DNA from: Alphaproteobacteria bacterium
GTDB lineage: Bacteria > Pseudomonadota > Alphaproteobacteria > Micavibrionales > UBA2020
Reading direction: 5' to 3'
Length of the DNA stretch: 17,907 bases
Assembly (NCBI GenBank): GCA_020853455.1
Contig: JADYYV010000035.1
Span: 1 to 17,907, forward strand
The position numbers and the translations under genes were made by a program. Below, piece after piece: positions 8,193 to 14,907 of the stretch. Within the stretch, counting starts at the first letter, position 1. Each line of letters begins with the position of its first letter. Below the pieces are notes generated by a model. That model saw only the letters and a list, made by a program, of their open reading frames with translations, was not told the origin of the DNA and ran no database searches.

Positions 8193-8738
8193 ATGCCGTC
8201 GAAACTGTCCCTCGCCTTCCGCAAAGCCGCCGCGCGCGACGTTGACGCGCTGGTGAAGGTCTATGCGGATTCATTCGCGGACAAGAACGAAGCGACCGAC
8301 CTGGACGGTTATATCCGCTGGAGCGTCGCCGACCGCGACTACCGCGTCATCATCGCCGAAACCGCAGACAGCAAAATCGCGGGCTTCGTGATGACGGAAT
8401 TCAATTCATCGACGATGCGTAACGCCGTGAACGTGGCGCAGTTGGCGGTGTCGCCGGAATTCCAGGGGCAAGGCGTCGGCCGCGCGCTGCTGGAACAGGT
8501 CGAAGAAACCGCGCTGAAAAACGAATTCGATACCGTGACGCTGCAGGTGCGCAAGGGCAATGCCAAAGCGCGCGGCTTGTACAGCAGCATGGGTTTCCGC
8601 GACATGGGCGAAGAGAAAAAATATTACCGCGACGGCGAAAGCGCGATCGAGATGAAGAAATACCTGAATCCGACGACTGTGCCGAAGGCCTTTGGCATCC
8701 CGCGTTATTTCCGGCGCATGGCCGGCATCTACGCCTAG
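8193..8738 (+). CDS. GNAT-family N-acetyltransferase
   Basis: This 181-aa protein has the acetyl-CoA binding motif A of the GNAT fold: a beta-4 strand with VAQLAVSPEFQGQGVGRALLEQV (about residues 87-109, with the Q-G-x-G pyrophosphate loop), followed by the beta-5/alpha-4 part VRKGNAKARGLYSSMGFRDMGE typical of RimI-like proteins. The substrate cannot be told from sequence. A tail of about 25 residues (after KKYLNPTT) goes beyond the GNAT core. The ATG has an excellent Shine-Dalgarno sequence (AAAGGAG, 8181-8187). Its TAG stop shares bases with the TAG of the convergent gene on the other strand. Confidence 0.85.
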   Translation: MPSKLSLAFRKAAARDVDALVKVYADSFADKNEATDLDGYIRWSVADRDYRVIIAETADSKIAGFVMTEFNSSTMRNAVNVAQLAVSPEFQGQGVGRALLEQVEETALKNEFDTVTLQVRKGNAKARGLYSSMGFRDMGEEKKYYRDGESAIEMKKYLNPTTVPKAFGIPRYFRRMAGIYA

Positions 8739-9013
8739 CGGAATCCCAGTATCGGGCGCGGGTCGACCAGCCCCGTTTTCGCGCCCAGCAGCAGCGCGCC
8801 GATCACCACAAAAGGGATAACCGCGATAAACGCCCTGCGCATATTGATCCGGCGCGAGGCTGAAAACGACCGCAGCGCATAAAACAGCGCAAGCCCCAGC
8901 GAAAACAGCGCCGCGACCAGCACGAAATACGGCGCCTTGTCATTCCTGCCATGCGCCATCGCAACGGCGATGCCGGATAAAAACACGGGCGCGAAACAGA
9001 AGTTTTTCATCAT
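8735..9013 (-). CDS. Small inner-membrane protein (92 aa), unknown function
   Basis: Hydrophobic segments at about residues 5-21, 29-48 and 64-82 suggest three membrane helices. Between the second and third lies a positively charged loop (SASRRINMRR), probably cytoplasmic. No family is recognised. The ATG overlaps the TAA of the upstream hydrolase gene by one base (TAATG at 9015-9011), so translation is coupled and the two form an operon. A second ATG directly after the first could also be used. The stop codon overlaps the convergent GNAT stop. Confidence 0.65.
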   Translation of the reverse strand: MMKNFCFAPVFLSGIAVAMAHGRNDKAPYFVLVAALFSLGLALFYALRSFSASRRINMRRAFIAVIPFVVIGALLLGAKTGLVDPRPILGFR

Positions 9014-10068
9014 TATTCGTTTATATACCGCGCCACCACAGGGTCAAGCGTGGCGATGAATTTATCGACATTGTCGGTATATTCACCCGCTTGGCCGAGT
9101 TCGTTGTTGATCGCGCCATGCCCTTTTTTCACGGGGATGACTTGCGCGGGAATGCCGAGGGCGTTGCTCTTTTCCGCATATTCATCCGACTGGCCGCAGG
9201 GGTCGCCGGTGCGGCCCGACGAACAAACGCTCAGCCACGGCGACGCCGTTTTATCCAGCTGGTGGAACGGCGACGATGCGATCCAGTATTCTTCCTTGTC
9301 GCCGAAGGCTTCGGCATAGCGTTCCTTCATGAATTCGATCGGGTGGTTCATCTGCGTCACCACATTCGTCGTGCCGCTGTCGAGCGAGATGGTGCCGATC
9401 AGTTTCGCAACGCCGGCTTCCTGCCGCATTTTCGCATCGGCATTGACCAGCGACACCAGATGCGCGCCCGCCGAATGGCCCATCAGGATTACGCGCGACG
9501 CATCGCCGCCCCATTCCTCGGCGTGTTTTTGCACATAGGCGACGGCGCTGGCGACATCCTTGCCCTGCTGCAGCGCCATGCTGCCTTCGGCCACCATCGG
9601 GTAATTGACGCTGACGTATAAAAACCCCTTGGCCGTGTAATGCTGCATTTTATTGCCGGTCATGCCGCGCGCGGTTTTGTCGCCTACGCACCAGCCGCCG
9701 CCATGCACCATGATGATGATCGGCGCCAGTTTTTCGATCTTGCGTTTCGGGTAAAACACGTCGAGTTTTTGCAGCGGCGCATCGCCATAAGCAATATCCA
9801 CGATGTCGCCGGGCGTGTTTTTGGCGTTCATGCCTTTGCCGCCGCGGCTCATCAGCTTATCGACCTGCGCCTTGCGGTCGGCGCAGGTGCCTCCGCCCAG
9901 CCCCTCCAGCAGCTTCTCGCTGAGCCCGCCGTTCTGTTCGCCCTCGCCCTTCGCCGCGCGGCGCTTCATCAGCATTTCACGCAAACGCCCGCTGCCTTCG
10001 GCATCGGCATGGGGCACGAAAACCGCAGCGGAAAAAAGGATGGAGAGGATGATCAGAATGCGAACCAT
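9013..10068 (-). CDS. Secreted alpha/beta hydrolase (carboxylesterase-like)
   Basis: The 351-aa product begins with a clear Sec signal peptide (MVRILIILSILFSAAVFVPHADA, two short pieces joined: charged MVR, hydrophobic core, ADA cleavage near residue 23), so it is exported. The hydrolase core has the oxyanion motif HGGGW, the nucleophile elbow GHSAG (Ser) and a late KGHGAINNE whose His fits the catalytic triad, as in the HSL/esterase-lipase group. The Lys/Arg-rich segment after the signal (REMLMKRRAAKGEG) is unusual. Substrate unknown. A longer reading from 10128 adds 20 residues before the signal peptide and is rejected; ATG 10068 has AGG about 6 nt upstream. It is the first gene of an operon with the membrane protein 8735-9013 and is divergent from gltX. 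Confidence 0.8.
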   Translation of the reverse strand: MVRILIILSILFSAAVFVPHADAEGSGRLREMLMKRRAAKGEGEQNGGLSEKLLEGLGGGTCADRKAQVDKLMSRGGKGMNAKNTPGDIVDIAYGDAPLQKLDVFYPKRKIEKLAPIIIMVHGGGWCVGDKTARGMTGNKMQHYTAKGFLYVSVNYPMVAEGSMALQQGKDVASAVAYVQKHAEEWGGDASRVILMGHSAGAHLVSLVNADAKMRQEAGVAKLIGTISLDSGTTNVVTQMNHPIEFMKERYAEAFGDKEEYWIASSPFHQLDKTASPWLSVCSSGRTGDPCGQSDEYAEKSNALGIPAQVIPVKKGHGAINNELGQAGEYTDNVDKFIATLDPVVARYINE

Positions 10069-10161
10069 GTGATACCTGCCAGTTGGATATAATACTGCCA
10101 GAATGCCCAAGCCCCTGTGAACAGACATAAATTCCTGAATTTCCTGTATAATTTGCCATAT

Positions 10162-10196
10162 AATCCACTTGGATTTTCAGGCCTATGTAGTATATT
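10162..10196 (+). promoter_or_regulatory. Candidate gltX promoter with overlapping palindrome
   Basis: TTGGAT (10169-10174), 16 bp spacer, TATATT (10191-10196) lies about 33 nt before the gltX ATG. The -35 overlaps the near-perfect palindrome AATCCA-CT-TGGATT (10162-10175). Further TATAAT matches are at 10147 and 10159 without good -35 partners, so the exact promoter is uncertain. The rest of the 160-bp divergent spacer holds no gene. Confidence 0.35.
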
Positions 10197-10228
10197 GGCT
10201 GTTCTGAATTTGAAGGGATTAAAAGACC

Positions 10229-11566
10229 ATGACCGTCGCCGTAAGATTTGCCCCCAGCCCCACCGGAAAGCTGCATGTCGGCTCCGCGCGTACCGCGCTG
10301 ATCGTCTGGCTGTGGGCGCGCAAGAACAAGGGCACGTTCATGCTGCGCATCGACGATACCGACCTTGTGCGCTCGACGGAAGAAAACGTCGAAGACATCA
10401 TGTCTGGCATGAAATGGCTCGGCCTGAACTGGGACAGCTTCGCCCGCCAGCGCGACCGCGGCCCCGATTACGCCCGCACGATTGAAAAACTGAAGGCCAA
10501 TGGCCGCCTGTACCCCTGCTATGAAACCGAAGAAGAGCTTGAGCTGAAGCGCAAGGTGCAGCTGAACATGAAGCTGCCGCCGATCTATGACCGCGCCGCG
10601 CTGAAACTGACCGACGAGCAAAAAGCGAAATTCGAAGCCGACGGCATCAAGCCGCATTGGCGCTTCAAACTGAACCACACGCCGATCATCTGGGAAGACC
10701 TCGTGCGCGGCCATGTGGAATTTGACGGCAAGGATATGTCCGACCCCGTGCTGGTGCGCGCCGACGGCCGCCCGCTCTATCACATCTGCTCCGTCATCGA
10801 CGATATCGATTTCGGCGTGACACATATCGTGCGCGGCGAAGACCACGTGACCAACACCGCAACCCATGTGCAGATGTTCGAAGCACTGGGCGCCAAGCCC
10901 CCGCAATTCGCGCATGTGACGCTGCTTGGCGACATGGAGGGCGGCAAGCTCTCGAAACGCAAAGGCGGTTTCGGCATCAAATCGCTGCAGCACGAAGTCG
11001 GCATCGAGCCGATGGCGCTGATCTCCCTCGTCTCCCGCATCGGCACGTCTGATCCCATCGAGCCGCTGTTCAAAATGGAAGATGTCATCAACAGCTTCGA
11101 TTTCGGCAAATTCTCGCGCAACCTGCCGAAATTCGACGAAGACGAACTGTACCGCCTGAACGCCAAGATTTTGCACCAGACGCCCTTCAGCGCGGTGAAG
11201 GACCGCTTGGCCGAACAAGGCCTTGGCGAGATCGACGAAGCCTTCTGGAACGCCGTGCGCCCGAACCTCGAAATTCTCGGCGACATCAAGGATTGGTGGC
11301 ATGTGGCGAAGGGCAACGTGACCCCCGTCATTCAGGACGCCGATTTCGCGAAAACCGCCGCCGAACTCCTGCCCCCCGCGCCGTGGGATAACACGACATG
11401 GCAAAAATGGGTCGAGGAGATCAAGCAAAAGACCAACCGCCGCGGCAAGGAACTGTTCATGCCGCTGCGCTGCGCCATCACCGGCCAGGAACACGGCCCC
11501 GACCTGAAAGACCTGCTGCCACTGATCGGGCGCGAGCGGGTTTTGGAAAGACTGAAAGCAGCCTAA
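10229..11566 (+). CDS. gltX: Glutamyl-tRNA synthetase
   Basis: Class I aminoacyl-tRNA synthetase charging tRNA-Glu. The 445-aa protein has the HIGH-type motif FAPSPTGKLHVGSARTAL (residues 7-24) and the KMSKS-type motif GGKLSKRKGG (about 238-247), with MLRIDDTD and RGEDHVTNT between them, all in normal order. It is at the short end for the family (about 460-480). Alphaproteobacteria often have two GltX paralogues and no GlnRS; whether this copy is discriminating or charges tRNA-Gln cannot be decided from sequence alone. ATG 10229 has GAAGGG 11 nt upstream. It is followed after 5 nt by a 110-bp repeat and then trmJ. Confidence 0.95.
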   Translation: MTVAVRFAPSPTGKLHVGSARTALIVWLWARKNKGTFMLRIDDTDLVRSTEENVEDIMSGMKWLGLNWDSFARQRDRGPDYARTIEKLKANGRLYPCYETEEELELKRKVQLNMKLPPIYDRAALKLTDEQKAKFEADGIKPHWRFKLNHTPIIWEDLVRGHVEFDGKDMSDPVLVRADGRPLYHICSVIDDIDFGVTHIVRGEDHVTNTATHVQMFEALGAKPPQFAHVTLLGDMEGGKLSKRKGGFGIKSLQHEVGIEPMALISLVSRIGTSDPIEPLFKMEDVINSFDFGKFSRNLPKFDEDELYRLNAKILHQTPFSAVKDRLAEQGLGEIDEAFWNAVRPNLEILGDIKDWWHVAKGNVTPVIQDADFAKTAAELLPPAPWDNTTWQKWVEEIKQKTNRRGKELFMPLRCAITGQEHGPDLKDLLPLIGRERVLERLKAA

Positions 11567-11571
11567 AGCGC

Positions 11572-11681
11572 GTCATCCCCGCCTTGCGCGGGGATCCGGA
11601 AGGCTGTCCAGCCGTCATATGGCTCCTGACTCATGTGACGCGCGGACGCGCTACCGGATGCCCGCGCAAGGCGGGCATGAC
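11572..11681 (-). repeat. 110-bp structured palindromic repeat, copy 1
   Basis: This REP/MITE-like element sits between gltX and trmJ. Both ends are hairpins: ATCCCCGC/GCGGGGAT (11575-11582 with 11588-11595) and ATGCCCGC/GCGGGCAT (11658-11665 with 11671-11678), and an inner hairpin GGCTG-TC-CAGCC lies at 11602-11613. Its reverse complement aligns without gaps to copy 2 (12581-12690) with 18 differences in 110, about 84% identity, so the two copies have opposite orientation. It starts 5 nt after the gltX stop and ends just before the trmJ ribosome binding site, so it may act as a terminator or mRNA-end structure. Confidence 0.85.
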
Positions 11682-11694
11682 AAGGAAGAAAAAA

Positions 11695-12570
11695 ATGGCC
11701 GGCACCAACACCGCAAAAGAAAATACCAAAGCCATCCCCCTCGCCCCGTCGGTTATCCTCGTGCGGCCGCAGTTGGGGCAGAATATTGGCATGTGTGCGC
11801 GGGCGATGCTGAATTGCGCGGTGACGGAATTACGCATCGTGAAGCCGCGTGACGGATGGCCGAACCCGGATGCGACGGCTGCGGCATCGGGCGCGATCGA
11901 GTTGCTGGAAAAAGCGAAAATTTACGAGACGACCGCCGAAGCGGTAGCCGACCTTGAATTCGTCGTCGCGACAACCGCGCGCGAACGCGGCGTGGTGAAG
12001 GATATTTATACGGCAGAGGCGGCGGCGAAGAAGATCCGCGAGAGAAACTTCGGTACAGGCCCTCTCCCTAACCCTCTCCCACAGGGAGAGGGGATTGGCG
12101 CGACTCTCCCTCCCCCTATGGGGGAGGGCTGGGGAGAGGGCCTGTCCGGTAAACAACGTTGCGGCATCATGTTCGGGCCGGAACGCACGGGGTTGGAATC
12201 CGACGATGTGGCGCTGGCATCCGCCATCGTCAACATTCCGCTGAACCCCGGATTTTCATCGCTCAATCTGGCGCAGGCGGTGCTGCTGACCTGTTACGCA
12301 TGGCTGAACGCCGATAACCCGTTCCGCGAGGAACAGGTCGTGCCCGACCTTGGCGATACCGCGCCCGCGACCAAGGGCGATGTTGAAAATTTGATGAAGC
12401 ATCTGGAAGACGATCTGGACACCGGCGGCTTCTTCCGCAGCCCCGAACAGCGCCCGACGATCCTGCGGAACATTGGAAATTTTTTTCACCGCTCCGGCAT
12501 GACGCAGCAGGACGTGCGCACGATGCACGGCATTTTTTCCTGCCTGACGGGAAAGCGGATGCGAAAGTGA
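11695..12570 (+). CDS. trmJ: tRNA (cytidine/uridine-2'-O-)-methyltransferase TrmJ family, with in-frame repeat insertion
   Basis: This SPOUT-class RNA methyltransferase is expected to 2'-O-methylate position 32 of tRNAs with S-adenosylmethionine. N-terminal motif: VILVRPQLGQNIGMCARAML with LRIVKPRDGWPN. The C-terminal knot motifs are IMFGPERTGLESDD and NIPLNPGFSSLNLAQAVLL. A C-terminal helical region (RSPEQRPTILRNIGNFFHRSGM) is usual in alphaproteobacteria. The 291-aa product is about 30 residues longer than expected because codons 121-151 (Gly/Pro/Glu-rich, PLPNPLPQGEG and PMGEGWGEGL) are encoded by a 91-bp palindromic element; on either side the family sequence is continuous (AAAKKIRERN, then GKQRCGIMFGPE). 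ATG 11695 has AAGGAAG at 11682-11688. An upstream open frame to 11398 is only overlap with gltX and the repeat. Confidence 0.88.
   Translation: MAGTNTAKENTKAIPLAPSVILVRPQLGQNIGMCARAMLNCAVTELRIVKPRDGWPNPDATAAASGAIELLEKAKIYETTAEAVADLEFVVATTARERGVVKDIYTAEAAAKKIRERNFGTGPLPNPLPQGEGIGATLPPPMGEGWGEGLSGKQRCGIMFGPERTGLESDDVALASAIVNIPLNPGFSSLNLAQAVLLTCYAWLNADNPFREEQVVPDLGDTAPATKGDVENLMKHLEDDLDTGGFFRSPEQRPTILRNIGNFFHRSGMTQQDVRTMHGIFSCLTGKRMRK
12055..12145. repeat. 91-bp palindromic element inside trmJ
   Basis: Perfect 14-bp terminal inverted repeats, ACAGGCCCTCTCCC (12055-12068) and GGGAGAGGGCCTGT (12132-12145), enclose two further hairpins: CCCTCTCCC-aca-GGGAGAGGG (12072-12092) and CCCTCCCCC-tat-GGGGGAGGG (12108-12128). 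The whole could fold as a three-way junction. It resembles the CCTCTCCC/GGGAGAGG repeats scattered through many proteobacterial genomes. It keeps the trmJ frame open. Confidence 0.85.
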
Positions 12571-12580
12571 CCGCGCAGCG

Positions 12581-12690
12581 GTCATCCCCGCCTAGCGCGG
12601 GGATCCAGTAGCACGTCCGCGCGTCTTGTAACTCTGGATTCATATGACGGCAGGACTGCCTTCTGGATGCCCGCGCAAGGCGGGCATGAC
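12581..12690 (+). repeat. 110-bp structured palindromic repeat, copy 2
   Basis: Same element as at 11572-11681 but inverted, also exactly 110 bp. End hairpins ATCCCCGC/GCGGGGAT (12584-12591 with 12597-12604) and ATGCCCGC/GCGGGCAT; inner hairpin GGCAG-GA-CTGCC at 12649-12660. It fills nearly the whole gap between the convergent stops of trmJ (12570) and the 206-aa protein gene (12699), so it may end transcription from both sides. Confidence 0.85.
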
Positions 12691-12698
12691 AGCAGGGT

Positions 12699-13319
12699 TT
12701 AGAGATGCAATCCCGGATCTTTCTTCTTCGGCGGGGGCGGAACGTCGCTGATCGTGCCATCGACATGGCGGCGGTAGGATTCGGCGAATTTCTGGCGGAG
12801 GCTCGGCACGCGTTCTAGCAGCTGGGAGAATTTCGGGGATTCGGCGAAATCGCGCATATCGACGTTCATCGCGCCCTTGACTGCTTCATCGGCGCGTTCG
12901 CGTTTCGCGCTCAAGGCCGCGAAGAATTCCGCGTTTTCTTTTTCCAGCTTTTCCTTCGCTTTTTCCACACGCTTGTCGCCCGTGATCCAGCCCAGAACGA
13001 TGCTGGGTACGATAAACAGCGCCGAAGCCGGCACGCCCGTCAGCGCGACGGAGACGATATCGATGGCAAGGTTCGTGCCGATGGTCGCGCCGAAATAGCC
13101 ACCCAGCCATTTGCCCTTGGCTTTCGCTTTGATGTCGCCGGTTGCGGTATCGACAAAGGCGTCGATGGCCTGTTTCTGGTCTTCAAGCTTCAGGATTTTG
13201 TCGGCGGGGTCGCGGCTTTGCACGGCTTCCTCGAAACGCGCGTCCAGCGTGCGCAGGATTTCCTGCTTCGCCTCCGCTGCCTTGGCTTCCGCTGCTTCGC
13301 GCCGTTTTTTGAAGAACAT
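12699..13319 (-). CDS. Membrane/coiled-coil protein of unknown function, paralogue A (206 aa)
   Basis: No known family recognised. The charged, Lys/Ala/Glu-rich first 50 residues look like a coiled coil. A hydrophobic stretch at about 68-113 (LGGYFGATIG to IVLGWITG) could form two membrane helices. A second charged helical region (about 115-150) and a conserved-looking ESPKFSQLLERVPSLRQKF block follow, then a Pro/Lys tail (VPPPPKKKDP). It is the same length as the neighbour 13337-13957 and aligns along its whole length: SPKF..L..+P.LR..F near the end, GDKR/GEKR after the membrane part, EFFAAL/PFFDAL. It is a tandem duplicate. AAGGGG lies about 7 nt before ATG 13319. Only 17 bp separate the pair, so they are one operon. 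Confidence 0.72.
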   Translation of the reverse strand: MFFKKRREAAEAKAAEAKQEILRTLDARFEEAVQSRDPADKILKLEDQKQAIDAFVDTATGDIKAKAKGKWLGGYFGATIGTNLAIDIVSVALTGVPASALFIVPSIVLGWITGDKRVEKAKEKLEKENAEFFAALSAKRERADEAVKGAMNVDMRDFAESPKFSQLLERVPSLRQKFAESYRRHVDGTISDVPPPPKKKDPGLHL

Positions 13320-13336
13320 GTGCAGCCCCTTCCCTG

Positions 13337-13957
13337 TTAAAGCCTGAAACCCGTGCCGTCGTTTTTCGGCAGCGTAACGCCCGGTTCTTTGACATCGGAC
13401 AGCGTCTTTTGCAGCGCCGTCATGAAATGTTCGCGCAAGCCCGGCATAACATGCAACGCGTCGAATTTCGGCGATGCCGCCAGGGTGCGGATATTGACAC
13501 CGATTGTTTCCGCAGTCGCCGTCGAGATATCCGCCTGCTGCTGTTTCAGCGCGTCGAAGAACGGCTTTAATTCCTGCTGCTGGCGCGCGCGGAAGGCTGC
13601 CCCGCGTTTTTCGCCCAGATACATGCCGCCGACGATGGCCGGCAGCATGGGCAGAACCATCAGCGCGGGTGCCGCCGCCAATACGCCGATAGTGACCGCA
13701 GCCGCGCCGAGAGAACCGAAGGTGACGGCAAAATACGGCAGCACAAGTTTCGCGGTGCTTTTGCTGTGGATCGCGGCATTCGCGATTTTTTCAACGGCAT
13801 CCACCGCTTCGCGCAGGTGTTCCAGCTTTTCCAGTTTTTCAGCGGCGTCCGGCGTGGTCTGAGCGTCGTCGAATTTTTCGCGCAGTCCGTCCAGCACCTG
13901 CTGGCGGGCGGATGCGGCTTCGGCGCGCTTTTCCTCTTTCGATTTCCACAGTTTCAT
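13337..13957 (-). CDS. Membrane/coiled-coil protein of unknown function, paralogue B (206 aa)
   Basis: First gene of the tandem pair. Layout matches paralogue A: a charged coiled-coil-like N-terminus (KSKEEKRAEAASARQQ, then EKLEKLEHLREAVDA), a hydrophobic region at about 71-115 rich in Ala, Gly and Leu (probably two membrane helices), a GEKRGAAFRARQQQELKPFF amphipathic helix, and a conserved AASPKFDALHVMPGLREHF block. The start ATG 13957 has GGAG 7 nt upstream. A strong sigma70-type promoter lies about 20 bp before the gene and the rpsD terminator just beyond it, so expression is probably independent of rpsD. Function cannot be inferred; a paired membrane-associated complex is possible. Confidence 0.72.
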   Translation of the reverse strand: MKLWKSKEEKRAEAASARQQVLDGLREKFDDAQTTPDAAEKLEKLEHLREAVDAVEKIANAAIHSKSTAKLVLPYFAVTFGSLGAAAVTIGVLAAAPALMVLPMLPAIVGGMYLGEKRGAAFRARQQQELKPFFDALKQQQADISTATAETIGVNIRTLAASPKFDALHVMPGLREHFMTALQKTLSDVKEPGVTLPKNDGTGFRL

Positions 13958-13980
13958 GACGGCTCCGGCTATTGTTACGG

Positions 13981-14008
13981 ATAATAAAGCCCGTACCCAC
14001 TATGTCAA
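13981..14008 (-). promoter_or_regulatory. Sigma70-type promoter for the 206-aa paralogue pair
   Basis: On the minus strand a perfect TTGACA (14008-14003) is followed after 16 bp by TATTAT (13986-13981). Transcription would start near 13974, leaving a very short leader before ATG 13957. Confidence 0.6.
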
Positions 14009-14015
14009 GACAACA

Positions 14016-14045
14016 AAAAAGCCGCCCCTTGCGGAGCGGCTTTTT
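14016..14045 (-). terminator. Rho-independent terminator of rpsD
   Basis: Stem AAAAAGCCGC (14016-14025) with GCGGCTTTTT (14036-14045) and a 10-nt loop, with a T-run on both strands. It lies 19 bp after the rpsD stop on the minus strand. It ends rpsD transcription directly ahead of the promoter of the paralogue pair. Confidence 0.8.
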
Positions 14046-14063
14046 GCTGGAATTCTATCCTGA

Positions 14064-14678
14064 TTAGCGGGAATAGAATTCGATGATGAGGTTCGGTTCC
14101 ATACGGACGGGGTACGGGACTTCTTCGAATTTCGGGCCGCGGACGAATTTGCCGGTGCCTTCTTTGTGGTTCACTTCGAGGTAGCCCGGCACTTCGCGGT
14201 CGGGAGCATCGACTGCCAGCACGACGAGCGCGAGCTGCAGGGATTTTTCCTTCACTTCGATCACATCGCCGTCTTTCAGCTGCAGCGAGGGGATGGTGAC
14301 GCGCTTGCCGTTCACTTTCACGTGGCCGTGGTTCACGAATTGGCGTGCGGCGAACATGGTGGGGACGAATTTCATGCGGTACATAACGGTGTCGATGCGG
14401 CGTTCCAGCAATTCGACCAGGTTGTGACCCGAGTCACCCTTGCGGCGGCGCGCTTCTTCGTACAGGCGATAGAACTGGCCTTCGCCGATGTTCGCGTAGT
14501 AGCCGCGCAGTTTTTGCTTTGCGAGCAGCTGGATCGCGTAGTCGGTCGGCTTCTTGCGGTTCTGGCCGTGCTGGCCGGGGCCGTATTCGCGTTTGTTGTA
14601 GGGGGATTTTGCGCGGCCCCAGAGGTTTACACCAAGGCGGCGGTCGATTTTGTGTTTAGCCTGCGGACGTTTAGCCAT
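14064..14678 (-). CDS. rpsD: 30S ribosomal protein S4
   Basis: S4 is a primary 16S rRNA binding protein that nucleates 30S assembly. The 204-aa product matches the family length and has the typical N-terminal MAKRPQAKHKIDRRLGVNLWG, GPGQHGQ and KLRGYYANIGEGQFYRLYEEA, and the S4 RNA-binding domain (LLERRIDTVMYRMKFV, ARQFVNHGHVKVNG, then DVIEVKEKS). The C-terminus PNLIIEFYSR is also typical. The N-terminal zinc-type Cys of some S4 proteins is absent, as usual in alphaproteobacteria. AAGGAAAC lies about 7 nt before ATG 14678. It is a single-gene unit here with its own promoter, leader and terminator, not within the alpha operon as in E. coli. Confidence 0.97.
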   Translation of the reverse strand: MAKRPQAKHKIDRRLGVNLWGRAKSPYNKREYGPGQHGQNRKKPTDYAIQLLAKQKLRGYYANIGEGQFYRLYEEARRRKGDSGHNLVELLERRIDTVMYRMKFVPTMFAARQFVNHGHVKVNGKRVTIPSLQLKDGDVIEVKEKSLQLALVVLAVDAPDREVPGYLEVNHKEGTGKFVRGPKFEEVPYPVRMEPNLIIEFYSR

Positions 14679-14783
14679 TTATCGTTTCCTTCTAAAGATG
14701 TTTTACATCGTTTTTACAATTGTCCCGGTAGTTCGGCCCTCAGCAGCGAGGCGACGTGGTCAGGGCAAAGCAGCCCTTCCCCT

Positions 14784-14797
14784 CATTCCCGGGAATG
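14784..14797. promoter_or_regulatory. 14-bp perfect palindrome at the predicted rpsD transcription start
   Basis: CATTCCCGGGAATG covers about +1 to +14 of the predicted rpsD transcript. It could be an operator or a hairpin at the 5' end of the leader. The following leader (14783-14679) also has small hairpins, for example GATGT-AAA-ACATC near the ribosome binding site (14698-14710). S4 autoregulation through the leader is known in other bacteria; here it is inference only. Confidence 0.4.
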
Positions 14798-14803
14798 TGA
14801 GCG

Positions 14804-14831
14804 AATATAAGGGTTTCTGCGGGATTGTCAA
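14804..14831 (-). promoter_or_regulatory. Sigma70 promoter of rpsD
   Basis: On the minus strand a perfect TTGACA (14831-14826) and TATATT (14809-14804) are separated by 16 bp. The predicted start near 14797 gives a leader of about 119 nt, which fits strong ribosomal gene expression. Confidence 0.65.
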
Positions 14832-14907
14832 TCTGATAATTATGAATAAAAGTGCTAAATAACAAGCAATTTCAATGAATTAAATATAGGCCGCGAAAAA
14901 AGCGCGC

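Noticed and set aside
9977..11494. 505-aa open frame on the minus strand opposite gltX
   Set aside because: It lies entirely antisense to gltX and the divergent spacer. The product is His/Arg/Phe-rich without motifs, as expected for the mirror of a GC-rich coding frame.
11398..11694. Upstream extension of the trmJ frame to 11398
   Set aside because: It overlaps the end of gltX in another frame and translates the 110-bp repeat; ATG 11695 has its own ribosome binding site and begins just before the family sequence.
11572..12690. trmJ with its flanking repeats as a composite transposon
   Set aside because: The flanking repeats are short REP/MITE-like units with no transposase, and no target duplication is visible outside them. 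trmJ is a normal housekeeping gene with ordinary composition.
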